DNA from: Nonomuraea indica
Lineage (GTDB): Bacteria; Actinomycetota; Actinomycetes; Streptosporangiales; Streptosporangiaceae
Direction of reading: 5' to 3'
Assembly (NCBI RefSeq): GCF_002850745.1
Contig: NZ_PJOK01000064.1
Location: forward strand, 62,001-126,000
Length of the DNA: 64,000 nt
Positions 1 to 6,389 of this stretch are shown one piece after another (position 1 is the stretch's first letter; each line of letters opens with the position of its first letter). Made by a program: the position numbers and the translations under genes. The notes under the pieces are model-generated. The model saw only the letters and a program-made list of their open reading frames with translations, was not told the origin of the DNA and made no database searches.

Positions 1-695
1 CGGCCGGTGTCGGTGACGGCGCTCAGCGTCGCGTCGAGGCGGTCGGGGGCGGCGGTCAGGTAGCGTGCGGCCTCGGCCTGCACGACCATCGCCGTCACGT
101 GGTGCGTCACGACGTCGTGCAGTTCGCGGGCGATCCGGGTGCGTTCGGCGGCGCGGGTGGCCTCGGCGACATGGCGGCGGCGTTCCGCCTCGGCGGCGCG
201 GGTGGAGCGCAGCCGGGCCCCGATGCCCCAGGCGAGGGCCAGGGCCAGGTAGAACACCACGTACCCTTCCACCCGCTCGGTCGCGCCGAGCCGGTGGAGC
301 GCGACCGCCAGCGGCACGTACGCCATGGAGAGCAGGAGCACGGTGACGCGCCGGTGACGCTCCAGGTGGGCTCCGGCGCTGATGAGCGCGATGGGCATCG
401 CGTTGCTCGCGAACACGTGGTAGCCACGAAGCTGGTCGAGGACGAAGCCGAGCGACACGAGAGCCAGGCACACGCCCGGCCATCGCCGGCGCACGGCCAG
501 CGGAAGGCACTCCAGGGCGATCACCACGAGCGCCAGGTCGTCGAAGGGGCGCGCCGGCAGGTCGCCGACCTGCGTCCCCTTGCCATGGAGGCCCGGCAGC
601 AGCGAGGTGACGGCCATCGCCAGCCCGAACGGCAGATCCCGGACCACGACGTCGCACCGCTGCCACAGGTCCGTGACCCGCCGAAGATCGATCAC
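1..695 (-). CDS. Sensor histidine kinase, N-terminal part (gene runs off the window start)
   Basis: Reading leftward from a GTG at 695, the open frame gives 231 residues without a stop and leaves the window. The first ~150 residues hold several hydrophobic segments (membrane sensor), followed by a basic coiled region and the dimerisation box ARELHDVVTHHVTAMV, with the phosphoacceptor His near residue 193. This is the HisKA_3 type used by NarL/LiaS-like two-component kinases, which pair with LuxR-type response regulators. The ATPase domain and the expected regulator gene would lie beyond the left edge. The gene is divergent from the lipoprotein hydrolase, and the nested inverted repeat at 723-920 sits in the shared promoter region. 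The start is chosen because the hydrophobic segment follows directly; no strong Shine-Dalgarno is seen. Confidence 0.85.
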   Translation of the reverse strand, partial: MIDLRRVTDLWQRCDVVVRDLPFGLAMAVTSLLPGLHGKGTQVGDLPARPFDDLALVVIALECLPLAVRRRWPGVCLALVSLGFVLDQLRGYHVFASNAMPIALISAGAHLERHRRVTVLLLSMAYVPLAVALHRLGATERVEGYVVFYLALALAWGIGARLRSTRAAEAERRRHVAEATRAAERTRIARELHDVVTHHVTAMVVQAEAARYLTAAPDRLDATLSAVTDTG

Positions 696-1023
696 TGGGC
701 GAGCGTAGCGGTATGCGGTGGTCCGGGATCGTCCCCGCACGGGGGACAGTCTCGGGTAGCTCGCACGGGGGACAAGCCCCTCGTACGCCGCCGCGGGCCG
801 CGTACGTCTTCGGCGGCGTGCGGCACGACACGGCACGGCGATCGGATCTCTCCCCGGCACCCCGCGCCTGTCCCCCGCACGAGCTACCGGTGAATGTCCA
901 CCGTGCGGGGACGATCCCGGTCCGCCGGATCCGTAGCGTTACGACGCGGCCACGGCGCTCCGTCGCCTTCCCGCCACACCGCCGTGCGCACCACCCCGCG
1001 TCCGCTCCCCGCTGGAGGACCTC
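696..1023. other. Divergent intergenic region, 328 bp
   Basis: No credible gene. It separates the leftward histidine kinase from the rightward lipoprotein hydrolase and is dominated by the symmetric inverted repeat listed separately, plus an inner hairpin (782-793 against 811-822, one mismatch). A GGAGG at about 1014-1018 serves the hydrolase. Confidence 0.7.
723..920. repeat. Nested inverted repeat with four operator-like iterons
   Basis: Positions 723-742 and 901-920 are a perfect 20-bp inverted pair. An inner pair, 755-774 against 869-888, is complementary except for a 4-base GCAC core that has the same orientation in both. Both pairs share the same centre (821.5) and the same 12-bp spacer. 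Four copies of a 14-mer close to YCGCACGGGGGACA lie at 735-748 and 761-774 (top strand) and 869-882 and 895-908 (bottom strand), each pair 26 bp apart. This could be a mirrored operator array for the two divergent genes or a small inverted-repeat element; no clear target-site duplication was seen. Confidence 0.75.
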
Positions 1024-1938
1024 ATGCTCCCCAAGACCAAGACTGTTGTCGTGTCCGCGCTGTGCTGCACCGTGCTCGGCGCGGCCGTCGCCGGCTGCGA
1101 CGGCGACGCGGTGCAGAACTGGGACCCCTTCGCTCCCGCCACGCGGACAGCCGGTCCCGCCCCGCTCTCCGGGACGCAGAGGATCGACGTCGCGGGCCGG
1201 TCGGTGAACGTGTCCTGTTCGGGCAAGGCGGAGAAAGGCGCTCCGGTCATCGTCCTGATGCACGGAGGAGGCGAGACGCTGGACAAGATGGCCGCCCTGC
1301 AGAGGACGCTGAGCGCGAAGAACCGGGTCTGTTCCTACGACCGGCTCGGCGCCGGCGCGAGCGACCAGCCGGACGGCCGGCAGAGCCTCTCCAGCACCGG
1401 GAAGATCCTGAGCGGGGTGCTCGACCGCGTCGCCGGTGACGGCCCGGCCGTCCTGGCCGGGCACTCGCTGGGCGGGCTGATCGCCGCCAGGTACGCCCCC
1501 GACCACCAGGACAGGGTCAAGGGGCTGGTCCTGATGGACGCCACCCCGCCCACCATGGTGGAGGACATCACCAAGACGATCCCCAAGACCGCCACCGGCC
1601 CGGCGGCCGAGTTGCGCGCGCAGACCCTGGCGGTGTTCCAGGGCGAGAACCCGGAGAAGCTCGTCATCACCGACGGCGAGGTCCGTTCCGCGGGGAACAT
1701 CCCGGTGGAGGTGATCCAGCACGGGAAGCCGTACCTCGAGGCCGTCCCCGAGTACGGGCCGCGCCTGGAGCGGGCGTGGGCCGCCGGACAGCGCGCATGG
1801 CTCGCCCTGTCCAGCGGCGGCAGGCTGAGCACGGCCGCGAACAGCGGCCACCACATCTTCGTCGACCAGCCCGAGGTCGCCGTCCAGGCCATCGAACGCG
1901 TCACCGCGCAGGCCGCACGCCAGGCGCAGGGCGAGTAG
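1024..1938 (+). CDS. Secreted lipoprotein alpha/beta hydrolase
   Basis: 304 residues with a lipoprotein signal: basic start, hydrophobic stretch and lipobox AAVAGC, so Cys24 would be lipidated and the protein anchored outside the membrane. The mature part is a classic alpha/beta hydrolase: oxyanion region MHGGG, strand VCSYDRLGAG, nucleophile elbow GHSLGG (Ser about residue 148), acid-strand region LVLMDATPP and a late His in NSGHHIFVDQP. The substrate cannot be named; related proteins are esterases or haloperoxidase-like hydrolases. GGAGG stands 6-7 bases before the ATG. Divergence from a two-component kinase across an iteron array suggests envelope-stress control, which is inference. Confidence 0.85.
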   Translation: MLPKTKTVVVSALCCTVLGAAVAGCDGDAVQNWDPFAPATRTAGPAPLSGTQRIDVAGRSVNVSCSGKAEKGAPVIVLMHGGGETLDKMAALQRTLSAKNRVCSYDRLGAGASDQPDGRQSLSSTGKILSGVLDRVAGDGPAVLAGHSLGGLIAARYAPDHQDRVKGLVLMDATPPTMVEDITKTIPKTATGPAAELRAQTLAVFQGENPEKLVITDGEVRSAGNIPVEVIQHGKPYLEAVPEYGPRLERAWAAGQRAWLALSSGGRLSTAANSGHHIFVDQPEVAVQAIERVTAQAARQAQGE

Positions 1939-1980
1939 CCGGCCCGGCCGCTCCCGCCGGCGGTGGCGGCAGGCCGTGGG

Positions 1981-2040
1981 GCCGAGGTCAGCGCCGTGGG
2001 GCCGAGGTCAGCGCAGCGGGGCCGAGGTCAGCGCAGCGGG
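1981..2040. repeat. Tandem 20-bp repeat, three copies
   Basis: Three contiguous 20-bp units beginning GCCGAGGTCAGCGC at 1981, 2001 and 2021, nearly identical. The last unit supplies the stop codon and final codons of the leftward flavoenzyme gene, so the array extends the 3' end of that gene. It may act as a slippage site or simple spacer between convergent genes. Confidence 0.85.
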
Positions 2041-3287
2041 TCGAAGGGGCGCAGGGCGGCGGACTGCTTGCCGGTGGTGATCTGCTCGGCCAGCAGGCGG
2101 CCGGTGGCCGGTCCGTGGGCGAGGCCCCACATGCCGTGCCCGCCCGCCACGTAGATCCCCGGGGTGTTCGTGGCGCCGATCAGCGGCGTCCCGTCAGGGG
2201 TCACCGGGCGCGGGCCGACCCAGACGTCGGTGCGCTTCTCCCAGCGCACGCCGTCCAGCAGGGGGCGCGCGGAGGCGATGATGGCCTCCAGGCGGGCCGG
2301 GACGCGCGGGGCGTCGGGGTCACGGAACTCCATCGTGCCCGCCACGCGCAGTGCCCCCTGGTACGGCGTGCACGCCACGCGCACGTCCGGCAGGTAGATC
2401 GGGCCGGGCACGGGGCGGTCGACCGGCACGGTGAAGGAGTAGCCGCGCCCGGCCCGCACCGGAACGCGGACCCCCCACCGGCGGGCCAGTCGCGGCAGCC
2501 ACGCCCCGGTGGCCAGCACCACCGCGTCGGCCGACAGGGGCGTGCCGTTGCCGGACACCACGAGGGCCTTCCTGCCGTCGGTGCGCACGTCGGCCACGTC
2601 CAGCGCGTAGACGGTGGCGCCGCGGGCCATGACGGCCTCGCCCAGGGCGCGCACGAAGGCTCCCGGGTCGACGTACCGCTGGCCGTCGATCCGCACGCCC
2701 GCCTGGAGCCGGTCGGAGGCGAGCGGGATGTACTCGGCCAGCCGGTCACCGTCCAGGGTGACGTGGTCGACCCGCTGCCCGGCCCTGGCCAGCCGCCGCA
2801 GCTCGCGCAGCAGCCCCTCGGCCTGCCTGCGGGTGCGGAACGCCGCGGTGATCGGCGCCGGAACGGTGCGCGCCGCCACCCCGTTGCCGGTGAGCACGTC
2901 GTACGCCTCGATGCTCTCCTCGTTCAGCGGCAGGTTGTCCCGCACCGCACGCGTCCACGACGACCACCGGCAGTTGGCGGCGAACCGGATCAGGAACGAC
3001 CACAGGCCGGGATCGACGGTCGCGGGGACGTGCAGCGGAGCGGCCGGGTTCAGCAGCGACCGCAGGCCGTAGCGCAGCACCGACGGCTCGTTCAGCGGGA
3101 TGGCCAGGCCCGGCGCGATCCATCCGGCGTTGCCCCAGGACGCGCCCGCCGCCACTCCCCCGCGGTCGACCACGTCGACCTGCACGCCGCGTTCCTGCAG
3201 GAACCACGCGGTCGAGAGGCCCACGATGCCCGCGCCCACCACGATCACCGATCGCGGCCCGTTGCCGATGCGTTCGGCGCCGACCAT
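2028..3287 (-). CDS. FAD-dependent amine/amino-acid oxidoreductase, DadA-like
   Basis: 419 residues of the DAO/GlcD-type flavoprotein family (D-amino acid dehydrogenase small subunit class). The N-terminus carries the Rossmann FAD motif VIVVGAGIVGLSTAWFLQE, followed by the acidic ribose-binding end VDVVDRGG; mid-protein VVLATGAWLPRLA and a C-terminal GIYVAGGHGMWGLAHGPATG close the FAD site. Such enzymes oxidise D-amino acids, or similar amines, and feed electrons to the membrane. The ATG at 3287 is preferred over an upstream ATG because GGAGG lies 8 bases before it. It is downstream of a same-strand PucR regulator (116-bp gap), a common arrangement for catabolic genes controlled by PucR proteins. 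Substrate is not predictable from sequence alone. Confidence 0.85.
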   Translation of the reverse strand: MVGAERIGNGPRSVIVVGAGIVGLSTAWFLQERGVQVDVVDRGGVAAGASWGNAGWIAPGLAIPLNEPSVLRYGLRSLLNPAAPLHVPATVDPGLWSFLIRFAANCRWSSWTRAVRDNLPLNEESIEAYDVLTGNGVAARTVPAPITAAFRTRRQAEGLLRELRRLARAGQRVDHVTLDGDRLAEYIPLASDRLQAGVRIDGQRYVDPGAFVRALGEAVMARGATVYALDVADVRTDGRKALVVSGNGTPLSADAVVLATGAWLPRLARRWGVRVPVRAGRGYSFTVPVDRPVPGPIYLPDVRVACTPYQGALRVAGTMEFRDPDAPRVPARLEAIIASARPLLDGVRWEKRTDVWVGPRPVTPDGTPLIGATNTPGIYVAGGHGMWGLAHGPATGRLLAEQITTGKQSAALRPFDPLR

Positions 3288-3403
3288 GACGAACCTCCAT
3301 ACGCGACGAGTTGCCGTTGCCGAGGTCAGCATGGCCCGGAGGACGTCACGCGGCGTTGTACGGACGCCACAATTCCGTCGCCGGACTTGTGGCCGGGCGA
3401 CAG

Positions 3404-4960
3404 TCAGGGGCGTCCGTGGCGGGCGGTGGCCGGCTCGTCCGCTGCCGCCAGCATGATGATCATGGCGAGGCGCTTACGGGCGTCGTCCAGGTCCAGCGGC
3501 GTGACCTCGTTCATCCGGCGCAGCCGGTTGCGCACGGTGTTCGGGTGGACGCCCAGCCGGTCGGCGGCCACGGTGAGATCGCCCTGCGCCTCCAGCCAGG
3601 CCCGCAGCGTGGCCACGTAATGGGTGGAGTGGACGGCGTCGTGCCCGCGCAGCGCGCTCACCGGCCCGCGCGCGGGTGTCCGGCCGGTGCGCGCCGCGGC
3701 CCGCAAGCGCTGCAACAGGATGTCGTCCCACGACTCGTCGTAGGTCGGCGGCGTAGCCGGCGGGACGCCCTTCTCGTGCAGCGCCAGGCACTCGTCGGCC
3801 TCCTGCCGGCTGGCCGGCAGCTCCGCCGCGTCGGCCGCCGCGCCGATCCCGGCCACGAGCCGCACCTGTGATGGCAGCGCGGCCCGCAGGCCGGCCACCC
3901 ACGCGCGCGCCGCGTCGGCGCCCTCACCCGGCAGGACCGTGTAGAGGGTGTCGCCCAGAAGCGTGCTGCGTCCCGGCCGGGACCAGCCGAAACCGGTGGT
4001 CGCCTGCTCGAAGGCCAGCAGCAGCGCGGCGTGCAGCTCGGCGGCGAGGTGCGCGCGGACCGCGATGACCCGCATCGCCGTCTGCGGCAGCCCGAGCCGG
4101 CTCACCATCGTCGCGGCGTCGGCGCTGCCCTCCAGCAGCCGGATCACCAGGTCCGACTCCACCTGCCGTTCCAGGTCCGCGCTGGCGCGGGAGCGCAGCA
4201 GGTGCAGCGCCACCGTGCGCGCACCGTCCGCCAGGGCGCGGTAGCGCGCCCCCGTCAGCGGGCTGCCGCAGGTCACCCACACCGAGCCGAGCAACTCGCG
4301 GCCCGCGCGCACCGCCACCGCCATCCGGCCGGTCAGCCCGTGCCGCGGGTCGGGTTCGACGAACACCGGCTCGTCCGCCGCAGCCAGCCGGGCGAAGACG
4401 CCTCGCACCTGGAACAGCTCGCGCAGGCTGTCCGGGACCTGCCGGGCCAGGATCGTCTCCAGCCGGGCCGGATCGCCGGCCTGCTGGGACCGTGAGTACG
4501 CCAGCACCCGCGAGAGCCGGTCCTCGATGGTCACCGCGCCGTCCACCACGTCCGCCAGGCTGTCGGCCAGCGCGAACAGGTCCGTCGGCCCGCGCCCCGA
4601 CTCGGTCTCGCGCCCCTCCAGCACCAGCCCGTAGACGAGGCCGGCGAGCTGGCTCCAGGACACCTCGGGATCGACCAGCAGCACGGCGACGCCCTGGCTC
4701 TCCCCGGCCGCGGACGCCTCGCGCTCGGCCTCGGCCCCGGCGCGCACCAGGACGGCCGTGGCCCGGGCCGACACCGCCCACCGCACCGCCTCTGTCACCG
4801 AGGCGGCTCCCACGGCCAGGAAGACGTCACCGGAGACCCACCGGTCGGCGTCGCCCGGCATCGCCACGCTGCGCAGCTGCGCCGAACGCGTGCCGGGCCC
4901 GCCGCACAGCCGCACCCCGTACCCGCCCAGCACGTTGACCAATCGGTCCAGTCTGACCAC
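3404..4960 (-). CDS. PucR-family transcriptional regulator
   Basis: 518 residues. The N-terminal part (VVRLDRLVNVLGGYG...) is the purine-catabolism-regulator-like sensory domain; the middle is a GGDEF-like region; the C-terminus is the PucR helix-turn-helix with LRAWLEAQGDLTVAADRLGV then HPNTVRNRLRRM, which binds DNA. The GTG at 4960 is chosen because a GGAGG stands 9 bases upstream and the conserved domain begins immediately after it; an upstream ATG at 5113 would add a poorly conserved tail. It sits directly upstream of the DadA-like flavoenzyme on the same strand and probably controls it in response to an amino acid or purine-type metabolite. The effector is unknown. Confidence 0.88.
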   Translation of the reverse strand: MVRLDRLVNVLGGYGVRLCGGPGTRSAQLRSVAMPGDADRWVSGDVFLAVGAASVTEAVRWAVSARATAVLVRAGAEAEREASAAGESQGVAVLLVDPEVSWSQLAGLVYGLVLEGRETESGRGPTDLFALADSLADVVDGAVTIEDRLSRVLAYSRSQQAGDPARLETILARQVPDSLRELFQVRGVFARLAAADEPVFVEPDPRHGLTGRMAVAVRAGRELLGSVWVTCGSPLTGARYRALADGARTVALHLLRSRASADLERQVESDLVIRLLEGSADAATMVSRLGLPQTAMRVIAVRAHLAAELHAALLLAFEQATTGFGWSRPGRSTLLGDTLYTVLPGEGADAARAWVAGLRAALPSQVRLVAGIGAAADAAELPASRQEADECLALHEKGVPPATPPTYDESWDDILLQRLRAAARTGRTPARGPVSALRGHDAVHSTHYVATLRAWLEAQGDLTVAADRLGVHPNTVRNRLRRMNEVTPLDLDDARKRLAMIIMLAAADEPATARHGRP

Positions 4961-5159
4961 CGGCGCCCACCTCCGCTGACAAGCCACCCGACCATAGCCC
5001 GCGAAGCCAGGGCGCGAAGCGGGCGACCCGTGACGAAACGGGCGCGCGGTCCTCACCCGGCGGCCATTTTTGCCTTCCTCATACGCGGGGGTGATGGAGG
5101 GCTGACACGGCACTGCCTAGATTCCGAATCCCCGTAGGAATCACGTCAGGTGGCCACCG

Positions 5160-5921
5160 TTGAAACACAACCGTTCGAGCCTCGCGCACCAGGCCCGCTA
5201 CGCGCTGCGCAACCCCCAGAAGATCGCACCGCATCTGCGCAGGCTGGCCCGCGACACCTGGCTGCGGCTGAGCACCCGCGACCACGTCGCCTACTACCGG
5301 GCCGTCATGAAGTCCGACACCGCCCGCAGCCCCGAGGGCGCGGTCGGCTCGCACAGCCACGAACGCTGGCTGGCGCTCGGCCGCATGCAGTTCGACTACC
5401 TGCTCGAGCACGGGCTGAAGCCGGAGTTCAGGATGCTGGAGATCGGCTGCGGCAACCTGCGCGCCGGGCATCTGTTCATCGACTACCTGCACACGGGCAA
5501 CTACTACGGCATCGACATCTCGCCGGACATCCTCATCGCCGCCCAGGGGACGCTGGTCGAGCACGGCCTGCGCGACAAGCTGCCGCACCTGACGCCGGTG
5601 CGCGACCTGCGGCTCGCGTTCCTGCCGGACGAGCACTTCGACGTCGTGCACGCCCACAGCGTCTTCTCGCACTCGCCGCTGTCCGTCATCGAGGAGTGCT
5701 TCGCCCACGTGGGCCGGGTGATGCGGCCGGACGGGTGGTTCGACTTCACCTTCGACCGCACGGAGGGCAAGGAGCACCACGTGCTGCGGGAGGACTTCTA
5801 CTACCGCACCGAGACGCTCGTGGCGCTGGCGAACCGGTACGGCCTGGACGCGAGGTTCATGGACGACTGGGAGAAGCTCCCGCACAAGCAGTCGAAGATC
5901 CGCATCACCCGGAGGGCCTGA
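5160..5921 (+). CDS. SAM-dependent class I methyltransferase
   Basis: 253 residues starting with TTG, supported by AGGTGG about 8 bases upstream. The SAM-binding motif I is MLEIGCGNLRAGHLF (about residues 98-112), followed by YYGIDIS at the end of strand beta2 and the motif-IV region FDVVHAHSVFSHSP. The N-terminal ~70 residues are basic and helical and could contact substrate or membrane. It resembles methyltransferases found beside sugar or lipid biosynthesis genes, but nothing nearby fixes a substrate. It stands alone, pointing away from the PucR gene. Assignment to the fold is firm; the reaction is not. Confidence 0.85.
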   Translation: MKHNRSSLAHQARYALRNPQKIAPHLRRLARDTWLRLSTRDHVAYYRAVMKSDTARSPEGAVGSHSHERWLALGRMQFDYLLEHGLKPEFRMLEIGCGNLRAGHLFIDYLHTGNYYGIDISPDILIAAQGTLVEHGLRDKLPHLTPVRDLRLAFLPDEHFDVVHAHSVFSHSPLSVIEECFAHVGRVMRPDGWFDFTFDRTEGKEHHVLREDFYYRTETLVALANRYGLDARFMDDWEKLPHKQSKIRITRRA

Positions 5922-5951
5922 GCTCCGCCCGGGCGCGCGATCGTCACGGCC

Positions 5952-6389
5952 CTACGTGGCGGGCAGGGCGGTGGCGAGCAGGACGATGCCGAGGGAGCCG
6001 ACGAGCGAGGCCACGGCCAGCGCCCGCGCGGTGCCCGCCCGCCCCGCCCCGCTGGCCCACCCGTGCAGGCCGGCCGCCAGCATCACCGCGCCGAACAGCA
6101 GCAGCTTGGCCGCCAGGACGCGCCCGTAGCCGGGCTGCAGCAGCGAGGCCCAGGTGACGCCCTTGTGCACGGCGATGGCCACGCCGGTGGCGAGCTGCAC
6201 CGGCAGGAACACGGCGGCGGTGAACATCCCGAACCGCCGCCCGACCTCGCGCAGCACCGTGGCCCGGCGCTCGCCGTCGAGCAGCCGCCGGGCCAGCGGC
6301 AGCACGATGAGCGAGACCGTGAGCTGCCCGCCGACCCACAGGGCGGCACCGAGGACGTGGAGGAAACGGACGACCGACCACCACGTCAC
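5952..6389 (-). CDS. Small four-helix membrane protein, CopD-like, coupled to the nitrite reductase
   Basis: 145 residues, almost wholly hydrophobic, with four predicted membrane helices and a central FLPVQLATGVAIA segment. It resembles CopD/DUF2269-type membrane proteins, some of which carry haem or copper ligands; His11 (VRFLHVLG), His75 and His109 could serve as ligands, by inference. The GTG start overlaps the TGA of the upstream copper nitrite reductase (GTGA, 6386-6389), so the two are translationally coupled. That coupling implies a joint role, for example electron delivery to, or copper loading of, the fused reductase. Confidence 0.75.
   Translation of the reverse strand: MTWWSVVRFLHVLGAALWVGGQLTVSLIVLPLARRLLDGERRATVLREVGRRFGMFTAAVFLPVQLATGVAIAVHKGVTWASLLQPGYGRVLAAKLLLFGAVMLAAGLHGWASGAGRAGTARALAVASLVGSLGIVLLATALPAT

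Noticed and set aside
99..893. Rightward 264-codon frame at the left edge
   Set aside because: It is antisense to the histidine kinase, whose conserved His box and membrane helices are on the bottom strand.
723..920. Reading the inverted repeat as a MITE or insertion sequence
   Set aside because: No target-site duplication or transposase was visible, and the iteron spacing fits an operator better; kept only as an alternative.
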